A stretch of DNA of 64,000 bases from Hippophae tibetana (taxonomy: Eukaryota; Streptophyta; Magnoliopsida; Rosales; Elaeagnaceae), in contig CM072806.1 of assembly GCA_037013495.1 (NCBI GenBank), positions 21,775,501 to 21,839,500 of the forward strand, read 5' to 3'. Position 1 is the stretch's first letter. Each line of letters opens with the position of its first letter. The notes under the pieces are model-generated. The model was not told the DNA's origin. It was given only the letters and a program-made list of their open reading frames with translations, and did not search any database. The translations under genes were made by a program, and so were the position numbers. Shown here in pieces: positions 13,248-24,175 of this stretch.

Positions 13248-13419
13248 TTCTCCCACTTGGTCCAAACATTCAACTTAATCTCATTGATTATCTTTCTTAA
13301 GAAATAGACACATGAATCATGGTGATAGGTCCTCAAAGAGTAAGTATTATCTTCCATGTATTACAATGTATTTAGCTTCTCAAGTATTATAATTTATGTG
13401 GTAACAATGCTTAATGAAT

Positions 13420-16400
13420 AAATTTGATGGGTGCTAAAACACACCAAGCCCAGCGCGTGCGCACAGAGAAGAGAGAAAAGGCATATGGCTCCAAACCAGA
13501 GCCACGATCGAGCTCGAAGGAAGAGGGGAACACTCAAATCTATAAGGGAGGACCACTCAAGCCGTTAGAAGAATCTATGACAGGTGTGAAGGGCGCAAAG
13601 GTAGTGCTTATACCATTCTCGCTATTTTTCTATTACAATCCACTGATTTCTGTTAATCTATGTAATTTCCCTTCAATAAATCTTATCTGTAAGGCTATAT
13701 AAAGGGCCAAGGAATCCAGAGAAAGTTAATGATAATCAAGGCTTATTTTTCCCTCTCTACGTGTCATCTTCTTCCTCAGCTTTGTTCCTAAATTAAAAAC
13801 CCTAATAGTGGTATCAAAGCCATGGACACCAGGGGTAAATCCAATGCTGAGTTTCGCAGCAAAGTAATGGAAACCCTGGCAAGGCATGAATCAGGCTTCG
13901 ATCAGATAGGTGCAACCTTACTGGTTGTGCTCACCGAGTTACAAGGACTTCGCACCACTTGGAATTTACCTAAAGAAAACCCACACCCAAATGGTGGGTT
14001 CAGAAACCCTAATGAGCCACCATGTTCCCACTTTAGGCTATCATTTCCTACCTTTGCAAGGGAAGAACCCACTGGGTGGATATACAAAGTCAAGCAATAC
14101 TTTGAATTCACAAATACTACACCATAATAACGAGTGCAGTTGGCATTGTTTCATTTGGATGGTATTACCTTACAGTGGCATAGATGGATCACCAAGTTCT
14201 GTGGACCACTCACTTGAGAGGAATTCGTCCAAGCTATGCAGCTGAGATTTGGCCCAACTGATTATGAAGATCCCTCTGAAGCCCTAACCAGACTCAAACA
14301 TACCTCAAGTGTAGCTACTTACCAAGAAACATTTGGGAAACTCTCTCACAAAGTGGATGGTCTTCCAGAAGAATTTTTGATAGGCTGTTTCATCGCTAGA
14401 TTAAGAGATGAGATCAGAATTGAAGTAAAAATTAAGAAGCCACGAACGTTGGCTGAAGCTATAGAGGTGGCAAGATTGATTGAAGAAAAGAATCTACTCT
14501 AGAGGAAAACCATTCAATATCCACGATACCCGACATCCTCTGTGGCAGTAAGGACCTCCACTAACCCTACTGCTGGTGTGTTAGGACCCTCACCCCAACA
14601 ATGAACCAACTCAGCACCAATTTCCTCAGCTACTACCTTTCGTCGCATCACTAATTAGGAGGCACGTGAGCGTCGAGATAAGGGGCTATGCTACTACTGT
14701 GATGAGAAGTTCATAGCTGGCCACTGTTGTGCATATCCACAGTTGTTTATGATAGAGGAGATGGAACAAAATCTCTCAGGAAACTCTGAAGAAAAAGTGG
14801 AACAATAATTACAAGAGGTAATGCCTGAAATCTCATTTCATGCTATAGTAGAAGCTGAATATCCTCAAACCATACGGGTAATGGGGCAGTTAAAAAAAAA
14901 GAGTGCTAGTACTGATTGACGGAGCATGTACTCACAATTTCATTGATCAAGCTCTTACTTTCCAATATGGAATAACTATCACCAAGGGAAAGAAGTTGGA
15001 AGTAATGGTGGCCAATCGTGAAAAGGTGGAATGCGTAGGGCAATGCTGCAACCTTAGCCTTATCATACAAGGGTATCGGGTAACTACAGATTTATATATC
15101 CTTCCTATTAGAGCATGCCAATTGGTTTTAGATGTCCAATGGCTTGAGACTTTTGGTCCTATCGAGATGGACTATAAGAAGCTAACCATCAGTTTCTAGG
15201 AGAAAGGTACTTCTCATAAGCTTCAAGGATTAGGGCACACAAACATTATAGCCCTAACTTGTAAGGAAACACGTAGCTTGCCAGATACAGGGTTGTTCCT
15301 TCAGATACTTTCCAATAAACCTATCGGGAGAACAAACTAGAACTCATTCACCTGAGATAAGTGAAATATTGGCTGCATTCCTTCAAGTGTTTGAACCTTC
15401 CACCAGTCTTCCTCCTAAACGGTTACATGATCACTATATTCCTCTGCAACCAGGAACAAGACCAATAAATGTAAGACCCTACCGTTACCCTTACTACTAG
15501 AAAACTAAGATAGAAAAAATGGTATCAGAGCTCCTACACTCCAACTTGATTAGACCAAGCAACATCCCCTTCTCGTCACCAGTATTGTTAGTAAGAAAAA
15601 ATGATGGAACTTGGAGATTTTGCATGGATTACAGATATCTGAATTCCATTACTATCAAAGAAAAATACCCTATATCGGTCATAGATGAGTTATTGGATGA
15701 ATTGCATGGAACTAGGGTCTACTCCAAACTGGATCTTCGATCAGGGTATCATCAGATCAGGGTTCATGAAGAAGATACCCCAAAGATAGCATTCTGGACA
15801 CATGAAGGCCATTATGAGTTCCTTGTGATACCTTTTGGCCTCACTAATTCCCCAGCCACCTTTCAAAGTTTAATGAATGATCTTTTCAGACCTTACCTCA
15901 GGAAGTTTATATTGGTTTTCTTTGATGAAATTTTATTGTATTCTCAGTCATGAGAGGATCATACACTGCATCTACACACTATTTTGCAGGTGTTAGCAAC
16001 TAACATTTTAATTGTTATACCTTCCAAATGTCATGGATCCTGCACCTGATATCAGAACAAGGGGTTTCCATGGATCCTGCAAAAATTCGAGCTGTTATGG
16101 AATGGCCAACCCCAACCACAGCATAGAGGGCTAGAGGGTTCCTAGGATTGGCTGGCTATTACAGAAAATTTATTAGGCACTTTGGTAGGATAGTAGCACC
16201 TTTCACCTCCTTACTAGGAAAGGAAGTGTTTCAGTGGAATGAGGCTGTAGCTCAGGCCTTTCAAAAATTTAAAGAAGCACTGACTTTCCCCTGTTCTAAG
16301 GTTACCTAACTTCACTCAGCCCTTTGTCGTTGAATGTAATGCTAATGGCATAGGGCTAGGAGCAGTTTTGACCCAGGAAAACCGTCCAATGGCTTATTAA

Positions 16401-16714
16401 AATGCTACCCTCAATGGGTCAGCTTTGGCTCTATCAACTTATGAAAGGGAAATGTTAGCCGTGGTAAAAGCTATCAAGTTGTGGCCCCTCTATCTGTTGG
16501 GAAAACCTTTCATCATGCGCACAGATCAAGAAAGACTTAAATACCTTTTAGAGCAAAGGATTACCACCATAGTTCAAGCAAGATGGTTACCTAAGATGCT
16601 CGGGTATGACTATCAGATTGAATACAAGAAGGGCTCAGAGAATCAGGCAGTAAATTCATTGTCAAGAAGGGTGGAATTTCATTTGATCTCCATCTCGCAA
16701 CCCCAGGCTGCCTG
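13420..16714 (+). mobile_element. Element C: Ty3/gypsy chromovirus-like copy nested in element B
   Basis: An LTR-like stretch lies at about 13430-13806, with TATATAAAG near 13697. It is followed by a primer-binding site (13809-13821, TGGTATCAAAGCC) and a gag that starts at ATG 13822 (MDTRGKSNAEFRSKVMETLA) and includes ARHESGFDQIGATL and LSFPTFAREEPTGWIYKVK. A zinc-knuckle-like CYYCDEKFIAGHCC is near 14690 and a protease-like LIDGACTHNFID near 14905. Reverse transcriptase lies at 15519-15953 ([50 protein letters not shown]), followed by RNase H (16090-16715, YEREMLAVVKAIKLWPLYLL). No integrase or second LTR is seen. Broken. Its orientation is opposite to B. Confidence 0.8.
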
Positions 16715-19700
16715 AGGATATAATCACAAATTGTCCCAACGTATATTCATTAGCATATAGTCCTTGGTTCCTTGAAGGTACCTCATCATTTTCTTAGTAG
16801 CTCTCTAGTGGTCCAAACTTGGATAACTCTGATATCGTCCCAATATTCCAACAGTAAATGCAATGTCAGGCCTTGTGCAAACCTGAGCATACATCAAGCT
16901 TTCGATAGTAAAAGCATATGGAATTTTCTTCATTTGTTTTCTTTCAAAATCATTCCTCGGGCATTGGTCCAAATTGAACTTATCGCCCTTCACAATGCGA
17001 ATAATACTTAGTGAACAATCTTTCATTCGAAATCTCTCTAAAACTTTATTGATATAGGTATCCTGACATAAATCCAAGATGTCTCGAAGTTTTTCTCTAT
17101 GGATCTTAATGTCAATGACATAAGATGTCTCACCCATATATTTTATATCAAAAAATTTAGAGAGGAATTATTTTACCTCGTGTAGCAAACCCTTATTATT
17201 GGTTGCAAGAAAAATGTCATCCACGTATAAAATCATAAACATATCTTACTCCCACTAACCTTCAGGTATATACATTGATCCATGGGGTTTTCAACAAATC
17301 TGAATGAAGAAATTACTCCATGGAATTTATAATACCATTGGTGGGATGCTTGTTTTAGTCCGTATATGAATTTATTAAGCTTACAAAACCAAATGTTCAC
17401 CATCACTAGAAAGAAATCATTCAGGTTGTTTCATATAAACCTATTCTTCTATATCTCCATTGAGAAAAGTTGTTTTCACATCCATTTGTTGCATCTCAAG
17501 GTCAAAATAGGCTACTAATGCCAATATAATGCACAATGAATCTTTCTTAGATACAGGGGAGAAAGTATCTATATAATCAATTCCTTCTTTCTGAGTGAAT
17601 CCCTTAGAAACTAATTTGGCCTTGTATCTCTCAATGTCTCCCAACGAGTCTTTATTTTTCTTAAAGACTCATTTACATCCAATTGTTTTTGCACCTTTAA
17701 GTACCTCAACAAGATTCTAGGATCTATTACTCTTCATGGAACTTATCTCATCCTCCATAGCATTGTACCACAATTTAGATTATTTACAACTCATGGCTTA
17801 TGAAAAAGATTCGGGATCATTCTCAGCTCTAATGTTACAGTCACATTCTTATAGATATACAACATAATCACTAAAAATTGTTGACCTTTTAGTTCTAGTA
17901 GATCGTCTTAATGTTGCACCATCATATTCTTGGGAAGTATGAGGTTTAAATTGTTGTTCAGAAGTTTCAGGAATCTCCTGAACAGTCTAATCTATTGGAA
18001 TTTTGTTAACAACTTATGGAATTTCAATGATTGATTGTTTAACACCACTTTGTATTTTAGGGGTGTTGTTCAGAAGTTTCAGGTTCCTGATTTGATTGCT
18101 CCCACTAATCAAGTCATACTCAAGAAACTTTGCATTTCTTAATTCCACAAACTTAGTGCTATGAAATGAACAATAAAATCTATAGCTCTTAGACCATTCA
18201 ACATGGTCATTGGGTCTAGCTTCTTATCTTGTGGATTATAAATCCTTACTTCATATGAGCATCCCTAAATGCGCATATGTCACAAACTTGGTTTCCAACC
18301 TTTCCATAATACAAATGGTGTCTTTAAGACAACCTTGGTTAGACCTCAATTTAATATATACATAGCCGTCAAATAATGTTCAATTTCTCCTTTCTACTAA
18401 GCATAGTTTATTGGAAAACTATCTCGTGCTCTTGAAGAAACTTAGCAGAAGGACCTGGAACTTGTCCATTCTCAGTATATCTACCATAATATTCACCACC
18501 TCTATCTGATCTCATGAGCTTTATTTGCTTTCCACATTGCTTCTCTACTTCTGCCTTAAAGATCTTGGAGGCATGTAATGCTTTGCTCTTATTATAAAGC
18601 ATATAGAGATACATATATCGAGAAAAATCATCAATAAAGGTGATAAAATATTTCTAACCTTGCATGTCTATGTTTGGACAACATATATCAGTATGTATAA
18701 TTTCTAATATGCCTGAAATCCTATTGGCACCTTTCTTTGACTTGTTAGCCTGTTTTCCTTTAATATAGTCCACACATGTATAAAAAATAGTAAAATATAG
18801 GGTACTAAGTACCCCATCTTTCATTAATCTTTTAATTCTTTCTATGAAAATATATCCTAATCTCTTATGCCACAATGTATAAGAGTCATCATCAATAATA
18901 CACATTTTAGTGCCAACTTGAACATGCATAGCATTATGAGTGGCATTATTTCATAAATTAATGCAATAAAGACCATTAGACAAAATACCATTCCCAGCAT
19001 AATCAAATTTATTAAATAAATTGAAAGATGTTTCTAAAAAGTGAAAGAAATAACCAGAAGGTACAAATCTTGAAATCGAAATCAAGTTTTTAGATAAACT
19101 TGGAACATAAAAGATCTTTTCTAATTCTAAAACAAAACCACTACTTAAAATCAAATTGCATGTTCCTATAGCCTCCACATGTGTGCACATCTAATTTATG
19201 GATAAGATGTATTTCTCACTTCCCACTGGCTTCTTTAGATTTTGCATACCCTGTAAGGAGTTTGCAATATGGATTGTAGATCTAGAATCAATCCACCATG
19301 TGTTAATATTAACATTAACCATATTAGATTCATAACAAATAAACTAGGTTGGATTACCTTTTCCCTCAATCCATTTCTAGAATTTGATACATTCCTTCTT
19401 TTTACAGAAGAAACACTTGGCTTTTTTTCTTAATATCATCCTGAGGTGGAACTATCCCTTTCCCTTTCCCTTTCTATTTGTATTGAGATTTTCCTTTCCC
19501 GCGTGTCGTAGCCAACATTGCACTTTCACAAAGCTCCATAACAAGCCTTTTTTTCCTCTTGAACACACATTGTCATTAATTCATTAATTGATCATTTATC
19601 CTTATGTGTGTTGTATAGGATTTTGAATGGCCCGTACGATTGTGGGAGAGTATTCAGAATATAGTGCACCAAGAAAGATTCTGGCATTTCAACTTTGAGA

Positions 19701-20109
19701 TTCTCATATTGAGCTACAAAGTCCCTCATTTTCATAATGTGCTTGCGCAAACCTTTCACACTGTGGAGTCTTAATGAAGAGAACTTCATAATAAAGGGTG
19801 CTTTCCAAAGCCTTATTTGAAGTAATGAACTGATCATCAATGGGTTTTAGCAGGCCTTGAACATTGTTATGCTAATCAATAGAACCATGAATACCAACAG
19901 AGATCTTAGTCTTAATGAACATCACGCTAAGGTGATTAGATCACTCTCATTGTTCATAAAGCGTGATATTCGTTGGAGTGTTGGTTTTGGTAAGTTTAGG
20001 TGGTTCATTGTTTCTAATAGCATAGTCAATATCCATCCACCCCTAGATGAAGGAGAATTCTTTCCTTCCATACTTTATAATTATCCCCTTTTAATTTAGG
20101 AATGTCACA

Positions 20110-21485
20110 ACGAATATCAGAGAAATTCACAAGTTATAAAGTTGCGATTAAAGATTATATGCTTATTAAAATTTGAGACCTAAATTAAAGTCAGTCTTTA
20201 CCAATGTATATCATGAAAAATATGAATCTAGTGACATAAAACTTACATGTGGGTTAAAGTTTTAATTCAATTAGATTCATCTTAACTTTACGATAAAACT
20301 ATCAAATTATGTTCATTTTTCTAATCCTTGTAAGTAAATTGGAAAATATAATTTGATATTTTATCCTAATTAACACTAAATATAATACAAATTCATGTGG
20401 GATGACATTTATTATACCACATATGATTAATCACAATTAATATTTATTTTTCTAAATGTAATCCTAAATAAATGTTATTATAGTTTTAATTAATTAAAGA
20501 TAGTGTGACTACTCACTAAATAATTAAACTATATGAATCACTTAAACATTAAATAAATCCTTAGGTTCAATTATTGCATAAAATCATAAGCAATATTAAT
20601 TTAATTCTAAATGTACAAATATTATCTATCTTAAGATTGTATGTATAAATAAATGACAATAAATTATACAAGCAAAATAAATAATATAAGCACAGATTAA
20701 ATTCATAAAGAGTCATTAACAATTAATTCCATTATGCATAAATTATTTAACCAAATTTCATATGTATAGTTTATACATACAAATATCAAAATAAATAATT
20801 TAAGCATAATGTATTTAATCATAAATAAATTTTAATATGCCAAACTTATTTAAATAAATGTCACATGTATAATAAATATTCTGCACATGACAAACCTAAG
20901 TTAAATAAATTAATCACAATAAAATTGTATTTTTAATTCAGTATTAATATTAGTCAAAATTAAAAAATCAAATTCTGAATATATATAATAATAATAAGCC
21001 TTGTATACAAAATAACACAAATCCATTATAGCCTAGTGGTATGGATGCTTGGCTCTTATGAATGGCAAAAAACAATTTTCCCATACTTTATCTTCAACCT
21101 CCACTTGGGTCAAAACGACTCAATTTCAAACCGATCGAAACCTAGTCATATTTCGTAATTTCGGCGATGAAAACTGGCATTCTTTTTATCAAAATTCTCA
21201 TAATTGAATTTCCAAGTTAATCATGGTCTCATTTTGAATCAAAAACATCATTTTAAATAAAAAGTTAATTAATACATTCCAATGAACGCAAACGGTGAAT
21301 TGGAATTATGTTATTCATGGTTTTTCATGTTCTAATTCACAGAATCATTGGAATATCAATAATGAAATAATTTATAATTTTCATATGCATCAAAATTGAA
21401 CATTTCAAAAAACCCAATTTCAAGGTGCTCGGTGAAACAGAGCAAAATAGAGATCATTTTAAATTGATCAAGAGAGAGGTAATAT
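20110..21485. other. Leader region of element B, no coding
   Basis: This lies between the gag start and primer-binding site of copia element B. It is AT-rich to about 21000, then more balanced. It contains GCCTAGTGGTATGGATGC near 21032, which resembles an A-box, but no B-box follows. The minus-strand frame at 21356-21589 runs into the LTR and has no family match. Confidence 0.45.
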
Positions 21486-21501
21486 GGGCTTTGATACCAA
21501 A

Positions 21502-22867
21502 TGTAAGCATAAATTAATCGACCCAAATGCAGAATAAACAAACTAAATGGATCAAAAACAAGTAAAGCAAGGATCTTACCTCCAGCCATTGAATTGTTCT
21601 TCAGGCTCCAAAAATGATCAAAACTAAAGTGCTCTATGTGTTTGAAACTTCTAAGCTCTTAACAACACTCAAATTGTATATTGTATTGTGTTGGAATTAT
21701 GTGTTGAGCTTAGGGACCATAACACCCTTTTTGTAGTCGTACTTTCCATAAAAGCATTGACATTTGTTACTAGCTTCAGCCATAAGCAACGAGCTCTTTA
21801 ATGATAGAAATGTTTGGACCACTCACTACTATAAAAATTCGGTTCAACATGACTTAAAATTTAAAGTCGGTTCAATGCGTGAACCAACTTTTAAATTTTT
21901 AATTTTTTTTTTACAAAATTTACTCATTTTCTATTATATTCAAATAAAAACCTATATTCGATCACTAAATAATAGCAGAAAAAAATCTGTTTAACAAATA
22001 GTTTAAATAATACAAATAATTGAAAAATAAAATATTAATTAATAGTAGAAAAATTACCATGGTGTTGTTCTATGTTATTTAAGATCATTTTATTCTTCTC
22101 CTGATGTTATAATACAAACCTACATATATAATACAATAATTTATACACATAATAACAGAAAAAATATGAATAATAAGTGCGTAGGATTAATAGAAATACT
22201 TACAAGAGTAAATGAAGTGACAAAATGAAGGAAATGAAGAAAAATTTGTATTTTGTAAGTGAGAAATAGGTATAAAAAATTTGAGTATTTTGCTCAAAAA
22301 AATAGAGGATCTAAAAGATTAGTTAGAAAGGAAGAAAAACCACTAACCAGCACTGGAATTGGTGGTCAGAAAATGAGAAAGAGTGGAGGAGAAGTGGATG
22401 AGGTTTTGGGTTTTTAAGAGTTATGTAGCGCTTAGAATAGTTTCTGTCTAGGAAAAAAAGAAGAGAAAAGAATTTATCCACGTGTGTAGCGTCGGTTCTA
22501 CGTGTCAACCAACGCTATACACAGTGGACGTAGCATCGGTTGACATGTCGAACTGACGCTACACATGGATGTAGCGTCGGTTGACGTGGTGAACCAAAAC
22601 TACACGTGGACGTAGCGTCAGTTGACACCTAGAACTGACGCTACATCCACGTGTAGCGTCGGTCCGACACATCAGTCGTCGCTACGTCCTACATGGATAG
22701 CGTCAATTCTACATCGAACCGACTTTAAATTCATTATAAGTCGGTTTTTTCCAAAAATCGACTTTACATATCGACTTAAATACCCTTTTTTGTAGTAGTG
22801 ACTAAATGATCCATTAAATAAAAACGAAAATAAAAATTGAAAATGGAGAACAAACAGATCGGTTATA
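21502..22867 (-). repeat. Element B 5' LTR, interrupted by CACTA element D
   Basis: It starts TGTAAGCAT next to the primer-binding site and ends GGTTATA. Without the 977-bp insertion D it is about 390 bp and aligns along its whole length with the left LTR. The insertion point falls in a shared stretch (left LTR GAAGCACTAAATGAT). Confidence 0.85.
21824..22800. mobile_element. Element D: non-autonomous CACTA (En/Spm-type) transposon
   Basis: The ends are CACTACTATAAAAA and TTTTTTGTAGTAGTG, inverted copies of each other with one mismatch. They are flanked by a 3-bp duplication ACT (21821-21823 and 22801-22803). The empty site is visible in the sister LTR near 13184, so start, end and duplication are confirmed by comparison. 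The right third (about 22480-22740) is packed with a subterminal repeat around GTAGCGTCGGTT and its inverse, at least eight times, and the ends also carry AAAGTCGGTT-type repeats. No transposase is present; the open frames at 21764-21994 and 22323-22508 are chance. Confidence 0.9.
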
Positions 22868-23600
22868 TTTTCATCAAAGTTGGATCCAATTCTTCATCAT
22901 TCCTGTAATTTTTATGCATTCATATATTCTACTTATGATTTTTAGAGCTATGAGTAACTAGGTTCTTATTTAGGATTTTTAATGAACCTAGCCAAAAACC
23001 ATATAATTGAATGAATTTATCTATTATTAGTTGATATAATAGTTTGATCTTAACGCTTTGATTGTTTGGCCAACAATTATATGATTTAAAATTCATGTCT
23101 TACCTTAACAAAGTAGGTTTTTGAATTAGTCATGAAATTATTATCACATGAATTGAAATGGTATGACAATATGATTGATGAATGTTTGATATGTTTGGCA
23201 TGTTACATATTATCATAATTGATGTGTGAATGAAATAACATGATAATATGATTGTTTGAACATAATCCAAAAATGATTGACAAAGATTCATAGGTCTATA
23301 GAAACATGTAATCAATCAATTAGGTAAAGAAATCATTCAACGATATTTGATATTGCATGTGATTAGAAGATTAATAGATTCCAACTTCTCAAATTTTGTT
23401 TACTTAATCATTATGTATTGATTTGAATCAATTTTAGGTTTGATTAGTAGTTTAGAAAATTCTTCCTTATTACTTACCTTGATAGTATTATGATTGTTGC
23501 GTATTGATTCTTAATTATAAAATACAATCACTCTGTACGACAATACTCGTACTTAACACATTATTATTCAAACGATCTCATATGCTTAAAATTGCTATCA
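22868..23600 (+). repeat. Element A 3' LTR, right part
   Basis: It continues the LTR interrupted at 12861. TTGTTTGGCCAACAATTA near 23063 is found on the opposite strand near 60960-60980, and the end ATTGCTATCA at 23591-23600 corresponds to the inner end of the element L LTRs. Together the two parts give an LTR of about 1.35 kb ending in CA. Confidence 0.7.
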
Positions 23601-24175
23601 AATAGTTTGACTCATATGGTTTTAAAAAATAAAAAGTGAACTAACTCAATATAAATTAAATTCATAAAAATAAGAACCAACCACAACAATGAACCCAAAA
23701 CCAAAAATGTTCAGTTGGTTTAATTCTAGTAGTAGGAGTTAGATTGGTTTCAATAAAAAAATTTACACCCCTACCATATGATATGAACCATTAGGGCATG
23801 TTAGGAGGAGGGCCATTATAAACAGAATATCTACAATAAACCATGTAATAACAAACGGGAAATTATCATTCACTATTCATTCCGAATTCAAGTTCTGAGA
23901 TGGGTTGAAAAGGAACCAACTGGTTCTTCAACTAAAACCTTGTCATTTCAAAATTTCTTCTACTTTCATTCACTATTTTGAATAGAGAAATCTCCATGAG
24001 TCAAATACTTTTATAGTTGTATACTCATCATATAAATTACGCCACTATGTATATACAACAAATCATAAAACTGCTTATACATACACTGAGATGGACGGAG
24101 ATTAAAATGTCTGATTAATGAAGATATCAAAAGGGAACCGAAAATGAGACCAGGTACAATTATGTACTACTATAC
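23601..24175. other. Flank and probable 3' UTR of the PSI gene
   Basis: At 23601-23800 AT-rich sequence ends with TTTACACCCCTACC, resembling the terminus of an hAT-type repeat, but its partner end was not found. From about 23850 to 24175 the more balanced sequence lies just downstream of the PSI stop codon on the minus strand and probably holds its 3' untranslated region. Confidence 0.4.

Larger units (their letters stand above)
12862..22867 (-). mobile_element. Element B: Ty1/copia retrotransposon, minus strand, hosting C and D
   Basis: Two LTRs in the same orientation bound it (12862-13247 and 21502-22867). On the minus strand from the right come: a primer-binding site (21499-21486, TGGTATCAAAGCCC), an AT-rich leader (about 21480-20110), gag (about 20110-19590, with NTLPQSYGPFKILYNTHKDK at its end), protease with ICTHVEAIGTCNL (about 19330-18950), integrase (about 18950-18400, with LWHKRLGYIFIERIKRL, IHTDICCPN and RSDRGGEYYGRYTENGQ), reverse transcriptase (about 17650-16800, with GFTQKEGIDYIDTFSPVSKKDS) and the start of RNase H to about 16720. 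A polypurine tract abuts the left LTR (AAGTGGGAGA on the minus strand near 13250-13260). Flanks TCTTC and TTTTC look like a target duplication with one mismatch. Broken, with multiple interruptions. Because it split an LTR that reads continuously across the junction, it is younger than element A. Confidence 0.85.
9505..23600 (+). mobile_element. Element A: Ty3/gypsy Athila/Tat-like copy split by nested insertions
   Basis: The plus strand from about 9505 reads as the end of reverse transcriptase and RNase H: FYRKLIRDFFK, then 9708-10130 with [30 protein letters not shown] and [14 protein letters not shown]. Integrase-like pieces (SDYGGHFGMTRI, FIKQCDRCQ, KWMEAF) follow to about 11250. A non-coding stretch to 12244 includes TTCAAGTGTGGGG near 11535 and a polypurine-like AAGTTTGGGG just before the 3' LTR. 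The LTR runs 12245-12861 and resumes at 22868-23600, being split by the copia element B. The 5' half of the element, including gag, protease and 5' LTR, is not seen here. Broken, with several interruptions. The minus-strand reading frame at 12277-12645 lies in the LTR and is not a gene. Confidence 0.8.

Noticed and set aside
13136-13357. 73-codon minus-strand frame across the end of the element B left LTR
   Set aside because: It spans LTR, polypurine tract and 3' untranslated sequence, so it is not a separate gene.
21030-21060. A-box-like GCCTAGTGGTATGGATGC
   Set aside because: No B-box within the next 80 bases and no cloverleaf. It lies in the leader of copia B.
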